A stretch of 64,000 nt of DNA from Aedes albopictus (lineage: Eukaryota > Arthropoda > Insecta > Diptera > Culicidae). Positions 34,371 to 46,224 of this stretch are shown here, piece after piece. The stretch lies in assembly GCF_035046485.1 (NCBI RefSeq), contig NC_085138.1:428097265-428161264 (forward strand), read 5' to 3'. Made by a program: the position numbers and the translations under genes. The notes under the pieces are model-generated. The model made no database searches. It saw nothing but the letters and a program-made list of their open reading frames with translations, and had not been told where the DNA came from. Numbering within the stretch: position 1 is the first letter of the stretch; every line of letters starts with the position of its first letter.

Positions 34371-34789
34371 CCTCCAAGCAGAGGTGTGCGCCGCCGCGCC
34401 ACGCCGGCGCCGCCGCCGATTTTCGATTCACGCCGCCGCCACCGATTATTTTTCGGCGCGCCGCCGCTTACGCCGCCGAACACCAATTCTCTACGCCGAT
34501 CTCAAAAACTCATCGATAAATTAAATTATATCTTGATTTATTTCATTGCAATACATATTTCAAGCAATGGAGTCATCTGCATACATAGCATTTGTAAAGT
34601 CGTTTTCAGCAGTGGTCCATTTTCTTTGGTCCAAATTTATAACAGTTCTAAAAAAGTGAAAGAGTTTGTCCTTCGAGTTTACAAAGACACCGGGGCGGGG
34701 GTTCCTGAAGATAACTGATGGCTGAAAAAGAATCTAGGGATTCCGACGATTGAAGCAAATTATTGCGATTTTGAAAAAAAAGTTGTTAT

Positions 34790-36780
34790 CGTGTTCATCT
34801 CCAGAAGAGATGAAATTTCTCCAGCAACTCTTTTGAGGATTCTTCCAGCAGTTTCGCCAAGCATTCCGCTAAGAGTTCCTCCGGGAAGTCCGGAAAGTCC
34901 TTCGGCAACTCCAAGGATTTCCTCCGAAACATCCTCTAGAAGTTTCTTCGGGCATTGCTACAGAAGTTTCACTGAGACTTTTTGTAGTACTTCCTCCAGA
35001 AACTCCTCTAAGAGTTACTCCGGGTATTCTTTTAGGAGATCCTCCAGGAATTCATCTAGAAGTCTAGAAGTTTTTCCTGGGAATTCCTTTAGCAGATCAT
35101 CCGGCAATTCCTCTAGGACAGAGGGACGAATGACCACTAGGTTAAGTCCCTCTTCAAAACCAAATACACACACAATTCCTCTAAGAGCACCTCCAGGAAT
35201 TCCTCCACGAGTTCTTCAACGAGTTCATCCGGGAATTCCTTAACGAATTTCTACGGGAATTCCTTTAAGAATTCATAGAAATTGCACTGGAAATACCAGA
35301 AGTTTCCTCCGATAATTCCTCTAGGAGTTTCTCCTGTAATTCCTCTAGGAGTGCTTCCGGGAGTTCTTCTGGGACTTCTTTCGGCAAATTCTATAGCAGT
35401 TACTTCTGGAATTCTTCCAGGAGTTTCTTTAAGAGGTCGCCCGGACATTCTTCCAGAAGTTTCTCCGAACATTCCTCTAGAAGTTCCTGTGGAAATGTCT
35501 CTACGGTTTCCTCTAGAAATTCTTGCGAGAATCCCTTCCTTTCCGAGTTCCTTCGGGGCACGCTATGTCCAAAGGGAAGTATTATGAATAGTGAATGTAC
35601 CTCAAATTTTATTCGCTAGAACCGTATTTTAGGACCTCTAGATTCAGAATATGTGCGATTTAAAATAATCCATCTTGGGTTTTTTTCCATACATTTTTAT
35701 ATGGGATGAAATTAACCTTAAAACAACTTTTTTCGCCATTTGCATGGGAAAATAGGAAAAAAATCAAAAAAATCGAAAAACCCAATATGAAATATTTTAA
35801 ACCGCACAGATTCTGAAACTAGAGGTTCAAACCATCGATCCTATGGAATAACATTTGAGGTACATTTGATTTTCGTAATACTTCCCTTTGGACATAGCGT
35901 GCGGGGATTCATCACCATTTTTTTCCGATAATTACACTAAGAGTTTCACCGTGACTTTCTCTTAAAGTTCTTTCGGGAATTTGTCTAGAAATGCTTCCGG
36001 GAGTTCGAATATCTTCGCAAACACCTTTACGAGTTTTTTCTAGAACTTGCACTGGGTATGCCAGGAGATTTCTTCGAGAAGTCCTTTAAGAATTTCCTCG
36101 AACGTTACTCTAGGAGTTCTCCCAGGAATTTCTCTAGAAGTATCTGAGTTCATCCGGGAATTTCTTCACGAATTTCTTGGGAATTCTTCTAGGAGTTCCT
36201 TCGGGAGTTGCTCTAGAAATCCCGCTGGGAATTCCTCAAGAAATTCTTTCGGGAAATCCATTAAGAGTTCATCCGAGAGCTCATCTATGAATACCTCTGG
36301 TAATTTCTCTACGAGTTCCTCCTAGAATTCCTTTTCGAATTTCTTCGGCAATTTCTCTACGTCCGAAAATTCCTCCGAAAATTTCTCTGGCAATAACTTT
36401 ACTAGTTGCTTTAAAAATATTTCTGGGAGTTACACAGGGAATGCCCGTAATTTCATCCGAGAATTCTTCTATGAGTTCTACCGGTAATTCCCCTAACAAT
36501 TCTTCCGGAAATTTCTCTAAGAGTTCCTCCGGCAATATCTCTAAGAGTTATTCTAAGATTTGTTTCCTGAACTCTTCCAGGAGTTTCCCCAAGCGTTCCT
36601 CTAAGAGTTCATCAGGGAATTCTGTTAGATGCTCTTTTGGAAATTCGTTTGTTTAGAAGTTCATCCGGGAATTCCTGTAGGTGTACCTGGAGGAATGCCT
36701 CTACGAATTTCTCCGGGAATTCCTTAAAGAGTTTATTCGAAAATTCCTCTAGAAATTCCATCGGGGATTCCTCTAGAATT
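34790..36780 (+). repeat. degenerate GGAATTCCTCTAGGAGT repeat inside the hAT-like element
   Basis: Units such as TTCCTCTAGGAGTTTCTCC and AATTCCTCCGGAAATTTCTC recur with a period of roughly 12-15 or 24-30 bp. This is a CTAGGAG-rich branch of the dispersed family. Frames at 34791-35243, 35282-35587 and 36047-36325 are by-products, with Ser/Arg or Pro/Ile periodic peptides. Confidence 0.7.
35559..35900. mobile_element. foldback MITE, ~342 bp
   Basis: The ends read CACGCTATGTCCAAAGGG and its inverse, and the arms continue through AAGTATTA and TGTACCTCAAATTTTATTC blocks. A CGGGG sequence flanks both ends, possibly a 5-bp target duplication. The centre is AT-rich and includes AAAAAATCGAAAAACCCAAT. 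Confidence 0.7.
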
Positions 36781-37160
36781 TTTTCCGGGAATCCTTTAGA
36801 AGGTCATTCTTGATAATTTTTTGGGCAGCTGATTCACCATAAAAATTATTTCTATAAATTTTCAAAAAACATGTAAAAATAAAAAAATAACTAAACCGTA
36901 GCCATAAACATGCCATTGCATCTTTAAAATAAAGAGTTACTAAAAAATGAAACAATGATATTGATTAACGGAATTAACAAAAAATTAAAAATTATGACCA
37001 TGCCGTTTTACGCCGCCGCCGCCGAAAATTTATTCAGCGTCACGCCGATCACGCTGCCGCCGTCGGTCAAAAAAAATGCAAAACGCCGCCGCCGACAGAT
37101 TTCAAATCGGCGCACACCTCTACCTCCAAGAATTCCATGAGAAATTCCTAAGCAAGAATT

Positions 37161-37963
37161 TATTGAAGAAAATTCTGAAAAACATCCTGGATGATCCGAA
37201 GGAATCCCTTTTCTAAAAATTACTTTTGGAGTTATCTAGAAGAAACTCTTGACAATTTTCTGGGACGATTCTTGGACAAAAAATCTTGGGATAACTCATT
37301 TAGATACCCTGGGATAACTTATGCCTCCCTAATACCTAAAGAAAATCCTCTAGAAACCTCCCTAATTCCTGGAAAAAAACATGAGAAATTTCTTAAGGAA
37401 CTCTGAAAGTTATTTCAATTACAAATTGCTTAAGATATTTCTGAAGGAAGTCCTGCAGATATCCGTAGTGAACTTTCTAAACGAATCTCTTGAAAATGTC
37501 TGCCAAAACTCCTGCAGAAATTGCTGACAAAGGTACTGGTGGAATTCTTGAATAAATCCACAAATAAATTTCGGAGAGATCCCTGGAGGAATTTTGGAAG
37601 GTATTCTCTTTCCAAAAAATCCTTTTGGAGATATCTAGAAGAAATTCTTGACAATTTTCTGGTACGATTCTTGGACAAAAAATCTTGGGATAACTCATTT
37701 AGATACCCTGGTATATCTACATTAATATACCTCCCTAATACCTAAAGGAAATCCTCCAGATATCTCCTTAATTCCTGAAAAAAAAAATACATGATAAACT
37801 TCTTAAGGAACTCTGAATGTTATTTCAATTCTAAATTGCTTAAGATATTTCTGAAAGAAGTCCTGCAGATATCCGTAGTGAACTTCTAAACGAACCTCTT
37901 AAAAATGTCTGCCAAAACTCCTGCAGAAATTGCAGACAAAGGTACTGGTGGAACTCTTGAATA
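37161..37963 (+). repeat. ~400-bp tandem duplication
   Basis: The phrase GACAATTTTCTGGNACGATT occurs at 37251 and again at 37650, and AAAGGTACTGGTGGAANTCT at about 37529 and 37939. The copies differ by some 5-10% by eye. The second copy is cut at 37963 by the RTE-like LINE. Both copies consist of degenerate repeat DNA. Confidence 0.8.
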
Positions 37964-39091
37964 AACGACGTGCCCACACATCACTTGTTCATCGATTTCA
38001 AATCGGCGTATGATACAATCGATCGAGAACAGCTATGGCAGATTATGCACGAATACGGATTCCCGGATAAACTGATACGGTTGGTCAAGGCGACGATGGA
38101 TCGAGTGATGTGCGTAGTTCGAGTATCAGGGACACTCTCGAGTCCCTTCGAATCTCGAAGAGGGTTACGGCAAGGTGATGGTCTTTCGTGCTTGCTGTTC
38201 AGCATTGCTTTGGAGGGTGTAATAAGAAGAGCGGGGAACACGAGTGGGACGATTTTCACGAAGTCCGTTCAGCTGCTTGGTTTCGCCGATGATATTGATA
38301 TTATTGCTCGTAAATTTGAGACGATGGCGGAAACGTACATCCGACTAAAGAGTGAAGCCAGGCGAATCGGATTAGTCATTAATGTGTCGAAGACAAAGTA
38401 CATGATGGCAAAGGGCTCCAGGGAGGAATCACCGCGCCCACCACCCCGAATTCATATCGACGGTGATGAAATCGAGGCGGTTGAAGAATTCGTGTACTTG
38501 GGCTCACTGGTGACCGACGACAACGACACCAGCAGAGAAATTCAGAGGCGCATTGTGGCAGGAAATCGTGAATACTTTGGACTCCGCAGAACTCTACGAT
38601 CGAATAAAGTTCGCCGTAACACGAAGTTAACCATCTACAAAACGTTGATTAGACCGGTCGTCCTCTATGGGCACGAAACATGGACCCTACGTGCAGAGGA
38701 CCAACGCGCCCTTGGAGTTTTCGAACGGAAGATGTTGCGTACCATCTACGGCGGAGTGCAGATGGAAGACGGGACTTGGAGAAGGCGAATGAACCACGAG
38801 CTGCATCAGCTACTAAGAGAACCAACCATCGTCCATACCGCGAAAATCGGGAGGCTACGGTGGGCGGGTCACGTCATCAGGATGTCGGATAGCAACCCGA
38901 CCAAAATGGTTCTCGAGAGTCATCCAACCGGTACAAGAAGACGTGGAGCGCAGCGAGCTAGGTGGGTCGACCAAGTGGAGGACGATCTGCGGACCCTACG
39001 CAGAGTGCGGAACTGGAGACAAACATCCATGGACCGAGTGGAATGGAGGCGACTACTATGTACAGCAGAGGCCACCCCGGCCTTAGCCTGA
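37964..39091 (+). CDS. partial LINE reverse transcriptase, RTE-like
   Basis: The open frame of about 375 codons has no stop or frameshift. Counting from GTG at 37970, the RT catalytic motif A is LFIDFKSAYD (residues 6-15, catalytic Asp 9), motif B is GLRQGDGLSCLLFS (65-78), motif C is FADD (105-108) and NVSKTK (138-143) follows. YLGSL (177-181) marks the thumb side. The C-terminal part has YGHETWTL (233-240), FERKMLRTIYGG (251-262), GRLRWAGHVIRM (294-305) and GTRRRGAQRARWVDQV (321-336), the tail typical of RTE/BovB-like elements. There is no native start: the element is truncated and begins without ATG. The intact frame implies recent insertion. It cannot encode a full-length protein. Confidence 0.85.
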   Translation, partial: NDVPTHHLFIDFKSAYDTIDREQLWQIMHEYGFPDKLIRLVKATMDRVMCVVRVSGTLSSPFESRRGLRQGDGLSCLLFSIALEGVIRRAGNTSGTIFTKSVQLLGFADDIDIIARKFETMAETYIRLKSEARRIGLVINVSKTKYMMAKGSREESPRPPPRIHIDGDEIEAVEEFVYLGSLVTDDNDTSREIQRRIVAGNREYFGLRRTLRSNKVRRNTKLTIYKTLIRPVVLYGHETWTLRAEDQRALGVFERKMLRTIYGGVQMEDGTWRRRMNHELHQLLREPTIVHTAKIGRLRWAGHVIRMSDSNPTKMVLESHPTGTRRRGAQRARWVDQVEDDLRTLRRVRNWRQTSMDRVEWRRLLCTAEATPALA

Positions 39092-39110
39092 CCGGTAAGG
39101 TAAGTAAGGG
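37964..39110 (+). mobile_element. 5'-truncated RTE-like LINE
   Basis: The insertion starts abruptly at codons for NDVPTHH, in the RT domain, and ends shortly after the stop with GGTAAGGTAAGTAAGG, the short tandem tail expected of RTE-type elements. Comparison with the first copy of the 400-bp duplication suggests that about 20 bp of target (TCCACAAATAAATTTCGG region) were lost on insertion. The endonuclease and the front of RT are absent. Confidence 0.8.
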
Positions 39111-40160
39111 ATTCCTGGAGGAATTTCGGGAGGTATTCTTAGGATAACTCCTGGAGATACCTCTGGAGGTATTCATAGAAAAAATATAAATAATTTCTTC
39201 AGGGATAACTGCAAAAAAAAATCCTGAAGAAAAATACCTGAAGGAGAAATTTTTGAAAGTAACATCCTGAAAAATACTTCTAGAGAACTTCTTAATAAGT
39301 TTTTGAAATACTGTTTTTTTTATCTCTGAAAGAACAGGAGAATCCTTTGCATGTATTCATAGAAGGATTTTTTGAAAATCCTTTGAAAAATCCTAAGGAG
39401 TTTGTTTTGCGGTAATTAAAATTGCTAAGAGAATCTTTGGGAAAATTTCTTAAGCATCATCGCAACAAAGTATGAAAGGTACCTGAATTAAGGTCTTAAT
39501 AAACCCTAAGCAATCCCTGGAGAATCCTGTTGAGGGAGTTTCAGAATCTATTGAAAAATTTCTATTGAAAATTTCAATTTCAATGTTTGAGGGAATATCT
39601 GAATATATAGAATAAGACCTAAGAAAAGGATCTTAGGATATAGATACAGCCTTAAGTATATATGTAGTCTACGTAATTATTGACAAAATAAGTTAAATAC
39701 ATTGATCATAGCGGAGTGTTAAAACTTTATAAAAAATTTCAACAATAACTCCTGAAAGAGTTCCAGAAAAAGATCTGCATTTTTAATGGAAACCTCTAGA
39801 GAAACTTTTGGATGAATTTTGTTTCTTGGATATTGCATTTTTATATTTTAATGCAAAAGTAAAAAATTCACGACATCCAGCACATGATCAAAGTTTTTTT
39901 TTTATATTAAGAAAAAAAATGGCGTGTTTAAGGTTACAGTTATACAGAAGGGCCTACATGTGTAGGTCGCTAATAAAAATCTGAGCCAAACGTATATAAT
40001 CATTGATATGTGCGTGGTGAAATATTTGACCATGTGAGCCAGCGTCTTTGAATGATTGTAATTTTTTTTTGTTAGCGGTTAAAGTGGGAATTTTCAGCTA
40101 AGTAAATGAAAACGTACAGATTAGCCTTGAAAATGTTGATCCAGCTCATTGCTCCTTATC
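39111..40160. repeat. degenerate repeat then AT-rich DNA
   Basis: GGATTCCTGGAGGAATTTCG and similar units follow the LINE directly, continuing the interrupted repeat. From about 39850 the sequence is AT-rich without units. No gene. Confidence 0.55.
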
Positions 40161-41480
40161 CCATATTTCTAATGCGTATGCATGACACGTGTTTGAATCC
40201 CCAAAATGACCAACGAAGAAACAACATCCTTCCACTCTCCCACGTTCATTAAGCTCCAAACCAACCAGTCAGTCAGTAAGCGCAAGATATTCATGTAACG
40301 GGGATCAATTCATTTCCTCCTGACGGGTCGGCAGATTCCGCTTGGGTGATTTCCCTCCACACGCAACGTCCGACCAGAGTCCCCTCCTCCCACAGATTCA
40401 CCCCAAAGAAGATGGATAGCAGCGGGATGGACCAACACGAGGCTCTACGTTCGGTCCGGTCCGGACCGGTGAGCAACTATCTACTAAGTGTGTATCACTT
40501 TTATTCCACTTGGGCCGGCAAATCGACCAACCGACACGGACAGCCAGCCGGCCAACCAGCAGCCGAGGGATGAAGTGTTTTTCTGAATTATTTATGGGGA
40601 AGTTCGCTCGGTCGGGATTGAAATTTATGGGATGATTTAATCGGTCTTTTATTGTGCTTGCTGGAGAAGCTGGCGCTCCATCATCATTATCAGCGTTGCT
40701 GTCAGATATCTGAAGAAACGTTCGGGATGTAGGGGGGGGGGGGTGCAGAGTGAGGGCTGTGTCCTCTTGGGGTTGAAGATTAACAGGATATCTGTTGAGG
40801 TAGCTTCACCAGATGAGGTTGAAATCAACATGCTTTCATTGATTCGGTGGCTGTCGCGGGTATTCCACGGAGAGATCATTCACATGAACTAATCCTTGTT
40901 TTGCACGCAATTCTAATTATAGACAGCGATTTTGTTCTTGTTTTCGCAGTTGTTTTCCGACTCTTCACAGAATACCATCCACGATCCGCAAGCCCTTCCG
41001 TAAAAGGATAACAAATCAAGTTGTTAAAGAGTACCCACCATAAACGTGACCATGGGTAAGCTTAAGAGTATCACGTATAAACCGCACGTTCAGCAACCAT
41101 TTACGAATGCATGGTACCATGTGGAATGGTGGTGGTGGCACTGGTGGTGCAAGTGTGAAAACGTTGTTGTGTTGAAAAGCCATTTTTAACCGACACCTTA
41201 AGTGAACCGAATAAATCCAGCTGCAAACCACGAAAACCGCCAAACCAAAGCACCTTACTGACACCCACTGTTGGCGTAAGGGTAATCCCACCGGTGGGCT
41301 GATTTGAGATGCTATTCCAGTATGTTGTGATTTCCAATTATTATGCGGTATAGTTTTAAAAATTTAGCACAATTCCGGTCTTCATGCGTCAGCCACGTTT
41401 TTATAGAATTTTCTACCACTTTCTACGTTAGGCAAAACGTTGCATGGTGATGATGAACCTGGACATCTTAGTGGAATACC
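40161..41480. other. single-copy-looking island
   Basis: Composition is balanced with no known repeat, apart from a G10 run near 40733. Short frames on both strands (at most 91 codons) lack domains. It may be intron or regulatory DNA. Confidence 0.35.
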
Positions 41481-41765
41481 TCTTCTTCTTCTTCTTCTTC
41501 TTCTTCTTCTTCCTTATGGCTCTACGTCCCCACTACTGGGACTTGGCCTGCCTCGCTTCAACATAGTGTTCTTTGAGCACTTTCACAGTTATTAATTAAA
41601 GGGCTTGCTTTGCCTGCCATTGCATGAATTTGTGTAATATGATGCAAGTACAATGATACACTATGCCCAGGGAGTCGAGAAAATTTTCCCGCCCGGAACG
41701 GGAACCGAACCCGCCGTCTCAGGATTGGCGATCCATAGCCTTAACCGCTAGGCTAGCTGGAGACT
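41481..41765 (-). mobile_element. tRNA-derived SINE, family B, copy 4, with tail
   Basis: This is the most complete copy. On the minus strand the head begins near 41765 with CTAGCCTAGCGGTTAAGGC, the B box is GGGTTCGGTTCCC, the body follows, and the 3' end reaches GGGACGTAGAGCCATAAGG then a GAA repeat (plus-strand TTC run, 41481-41511). The A-tail is replaced by GAA units, which suggests the partner LINE recognises a specific 3' end. Confidence 0.85.
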
Positions 41766-44460
41766 CCTATGTTCAATAATTTTCATAATTCTAATTATTT
41801 ATAGCTATACACAACTAAGAGCTATGAACTAAAGTCTTTATGATGAGAGCAGTGTGTGGATTTTTATCGCGAACCACTGAATGGTCCATGCTCAGCAAGT
41901 GATACATTCGCGATTGTAACATTTCATGAACCAACATGCTCGGGAACGCTCCCCGAAATGCTGTTCATTCTCTTGCCCGGTTCGATACGAGAGCGCAATC
42001 AAGAGAGAAGATGCTCGATGACGCTAATGAAAGCGATGCATTCGGTAAGAATATTTTATTGCCATAATTCTTTTTTTATTGTGACTACACAACCTGCAAC
42101 GTCATGAATACAGTTAAATTAAATAGTATTTCACGTTTTTAGAGCGAAAACGCATTAAATACTGATGAAAATAACGATTATTCACAGTTGCCCCAAGCCA
42201 ACGATGAGCGACCATCGGTAAGTGTTACACTTAGCGATGCCCGCTCATCGCCGCAGCTTGTTTATATCGGAGTATCCTCTTAGTGTTCCTTCGTGAACCA
42301 TGCGACTCGACGAGAGAACATACACCGCTTGGTAATTGAAACAGAACCAACAGAAGGGAAGAAAAACTGCCGAGTGGTTCACTGATCACTTTCTCGTCCA
42401 AACACTGGATGAGAGACAAAGTTGTGTTCTAATAATTAAACAGTGAAAAACTTCGACAAAAACTAAAACAATAAGAGCACAGCGTTGGCGATGCTCTTAT
42501 AATGCTCAGCTATCTGGTTCGTTGGCAAATTTGCTTCTTCCCTCCTCAGACCAGGTATTTACCGGAGTGAGTGTGGGTGGCAGTTGCTTTCGGTTCGGTC
42601 TTCCTTCGGTTTGACCGCAATGTTTAGCCACACCATAAGCATCGCCGGGAGAAAAGTATAGCAACAGCAACCATGGACGGTAGCATGGTTCCACAAACGG
42701 GTAGCAGCTTGTGATGCGGTTTTATCAAAGGTGCTATACCAGCACCATCACCCCCATCCGGAATTGCTCCAGCTGACCCACTAGCCATTAAGGTGCATTT
42801 GAGCTTCCCAGCCAGGTTCATTTGTAATGGGTGCCGTGTCGACGATTCGTCGTCATTGTCTTTGCTGCCGGCACCAGGAATGCAGACAGAGAGTGCATTA
42901 AGCTTGTGTGTGAAGCTGCTGCTACCGTGATGTACCTGAGCTATTACAGATGATCGTAAATTACCGGGCTAAATGTAAAACGTCAGCCAGTTCATCAGTC
43001 GAAAGTCAAAGAAATATGCGAGTGTTTATTTGTCTTAGGAGGTGAGCGATAGAAGATTATTAAAAGGAGTGTTGAACATCCACTGCTATGATGGAAAAAA
43101 AATAATGTGGTTGGACATCACGCGATAACAGATCAACTAAAATGAGTCCAAATTATCTAAAAAGTAGAGTTTGCATTGTTATCAATACATACTGTCAATA
43201 TTTTTACAGACTGGAGTATTTCAATTAGGATGAAAAAACATCAATGGCGTTCGATGCAGTGTGCTGGTCCTAATTTGACCCCAAAAAGTGCAAAGGTGGA
43301 TAAAGTAGCCGAAACAAAGAAAGTTTTATTCTAGAGGACCTTAAGTTTATAAGAGAAAATTTGAGATAATCATTCTTTTATGGTCCTTCACGAAAGGGAT
43401 ATAGAGTAGCAATTGACTCAAGTAACAATTTAACGTGGCTGTCACCAATATCGCACACCTGAAAATCTTACACTCAGAGTTGAAGACGAAGGTAATCATT
43501 CCACCTTGACAGTATCGGCAGCGGATCTTTAAATAATCCGTACTCGTGCCCACTGAATGAATGCCCCACAACGAGACCATCGGTGGCTTATTTCCTGCGG
43601 ATGCCACCTGTATGCAGTTGCCTCGTCGAGCTTTACATTACCGAGCACGTGTTCCTCTTAACTAGAAAAGCCCGCTTCCCGAGAATAGCTTCAACTGGTA
43701 CTTCGCCATCGCGCCTGCCATCACCGTTCGTTACAATAGTTACTCTCGGCGATTTACGTACCTTCAGCAGCATCCACCAGTCACCTAGCCAGTCGCGCCA
43801 GTTGACGTGCTTTGTGATCCTTCGGAACTCCACAGCTCGGGACTGGATGGGGAACAGCTACCTACCTATGTGGTGGGTGAAAATTATATCGCTCCATCTT
43901 TGTGTCTACTGAACGTCGCCACCACAGCTGCTAACGAACAAGGTGGAGAGGAAATTTGAAGGCCTGCTCACAATTCGACGCAAACGATTCCGAGCGACGC
44001 TGACTCAGTATCTGTTAGTGGCGATTTGACAGAACCTTAACGCTTTTCCTATAGGAAGCGCGACGATGCAGCCTCGTCGCCATTGCTACTAGCCACCACC
44101 GCGAGCTGCAAATCAAGTTGATGGTTGTAAATTTCCCTGAAGAACGTCTGTTGCACTTGTGCACGGTCACAACTTATTGCCAACCTGAACGTTGCAACTT
44201 GCAACATACCCACACACACACACACCTGGCTGTATTCTCATCCCAGTTCCCGTGTCGCACAATCAGCAGTCAGTGGCCATACGGCACAGTTCGACAGGAT
44301 TGAACGACGGGTGACTGACTTGCACCTGGTTTAGTTCTCGCCGCACAATGCCAATCGAGTGGAATGTGGATGTGAGAGAATTACCTAGTCTTTAGTGACT
44401 TTCCCAGCCATTACCCTGCTGAAGTTTGTATGTGAAGCATGACAAAAAAATAAACTTATT
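41766..44460. other. single-copy-looking island
   Basis: This is the largest stretch without the repeat families of this window. Minus frames at 42624-42821, 43347-43607 and 43633-43833 (the last with WRDWLGDWWMLLKV) are short and match nothing I know. A CA run lies at 44206-44226. Promoter or splice signals cannot be argued. It may be part of an intron of a large gene. Confidence 0.35.
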
Positions 44461-44492
44461 GAAATAAAATTTCCTATTCTATTCTACTCTAC

Positions 44493-44785
44493 ACACTTAA
44501 ATTCAGAAATTGATCTCGGTAAACGGTTTACCGAGAATTCAACAGCTGATATCTCGGTAAAATATTTACTGATTCTCGGTAAAAATTCAACCGAGATTTC
44601 GGTAAACCATTACCGAGTCTCGGTGAACTTTGCCGAGATCTCGGTAAAATGTTGGATTACCGAGATCTCGGCAAAGTTTAAACGACATCTCGGTAAAACT
44701 TTTACCGAGATTCAGTAAAAATTATTACCGGATTCTCGGCTGTTGGATTCTCGGCAATCCGTTTGCTGAGGTCGGCGATTTAATT
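44493..44785. mobile_element. CTCGGTAAA-rich MITE
   Basis: The inverted end regions share AAACGGNTTNCCGAGAAT and CAACAGC, and the interior has more than ten copies of CTCGGTAAA or its inverse. TTAA occurs near both edges (44498 and 44779). A short ATTCTATTCTACTCTAC stretch just before it belongs to the ACTCT microsatellite, so the MITE inserted at the edge of that tract. Confidence 0.65.
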
Positions 44786-46224
44786 ACTCTACTCTACTCT
44801 ACTCTACTCTACTCTACTCTACTCTACTCTACTCTACTCTACTCTACTCTACTCTACTCTACTCTACTCTACTCTACTCTACTCTACTCTACTCTACTCT
44901 ACTCTACTCTACTCTACTCTACTCTACTCTACTCTACTCTACTCTACTCTACTCTACTCTACTCTACTCTACTCTACTCTACTCTACTCTACTCTACTCT
45001 ACTCTACTCTACTCTACTCTACTCTACTCTACTCTACTCTACTCTACTCTACTCTACTCTACTCTACTCTACTCTACTCTACTCTACTCTACTCTACTCT
45101 ACTCTACTCTACTCTACTCTACTCTACTCTACTCTACTCTACTCTACTCTACTCTACTCTACTCTACTCTACTCTACTCTACTCTACTCTACTCTACTCT
45201 ACTCTACTCTACTCTACTCTACTCTACTCTACTCTACTCTACTCTACTCTACTCTACTCTACTCTACTCTACTCTACTCTACTCTACTCTACTCTACTCT
45301 ACTCTACTCTACTCTACTCTACTCTACTCTACTCTACTCTACTCTACTCTACTCTACTCTACTCTACTCTACTCTACTCTACTCTACTCTACTCTACTCT
45401 ACTCTACTCTACTCTACTCTACTCTACTCTACTCTACTCTACTCTACTCTACTCTACTCTACTCTACTCTACTCTACTCTACTCTACTCTACTCTACTCT
45501 ACTCTACTCTACTCTACTCTACTCTACTCTACTCTACTCTACTCTACTCTACTCTACTCTACTCTACTCTACTCTACTCTACTCTACTCTACTCTACTCT
45601 ACTCTACTCTACTCTACTCTACTCTACTCTACTCTACTCTACTCTACTCTACTCTACTCTACTCTACTCTACTCTACTCTACTCTACTCTACTCTACTCT
45701 ACTCTACTCTACTCTACTCTACTCTACTCTACTCTACTCTACTCTACTCTACTCTACTCTACTCTACTCTACTCTACTCTACTCTACTCTACTCTACTCT
45801 ACTCTACTCTACTCTACTCTACTCTACTCTACTCTACTCTACTCTACTCTACTCTACTCTACTCTACTCTACTCTACTCTACTCTACTCTACTCTACTCT
45901 ACTCTACTCTACTCTACTCTACTCTACTCTACTCTACTCTACTCTACTCTACTCTACTCTACTCTACTCTACTCTACTCTACTCTACTCTACTCTACTCT
46001 ACTCTACTCTACTCTACTCTACTCTACTCTACTCTACTCTACTCTACTCTACTCTACTCTACTCTACTCTACTCTACTCTACTCTACTCTACTCTACTCT
46101 ACTCTACTCTACTCTACTCTACTCTACTCTACTCTACTCTACTCTACTCTACTCTACTCTACTCTACTCTACTCTACTCTACTCTACTCTACTCTACTCT
46201 ACTCTACTCTACTCTACTCTACTC
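44786..46224 (+). repeat. ACTCT pentanucleotide microsatellite, 1.44 kb
   Basis: About 288 uninterrupted copies of ACTCT run from 44786 to 46224 with no substitution seen. The absence of interruptions implies recent expansion or assembly smoothing. No coding. Confidence 0.97.

Larger units (their letters stand above)
34379..37122. mobile_element. hAT-like element with GCCGCC-rich ends
   Basis: The left end CAGAGGTGTGCGCCGCCG and the right end, inverted, TAGAGGTGTGCGCCGATTTG share the first 14 bases except position 1. Flanking CCTCCAAG is repeated exactly (34371-34378 and 37123-37130), an 8-bp duplication as in hAT elements. About 120 bp of CGCCGC-rich DNA lies inside each end. The interior is degenerate repeat (34790-36780) plus a MITE at 35558-35902. 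No transposase is visible. Confidence 0.75.

Noticed and set aside
34335..34718. 127-codon frame over the GCCGCC-rich end
   Set aside because: The Arg/Pro-rich part comes from the CGCCGC repeats of the hAT-like terminus; the rest has no similarity.
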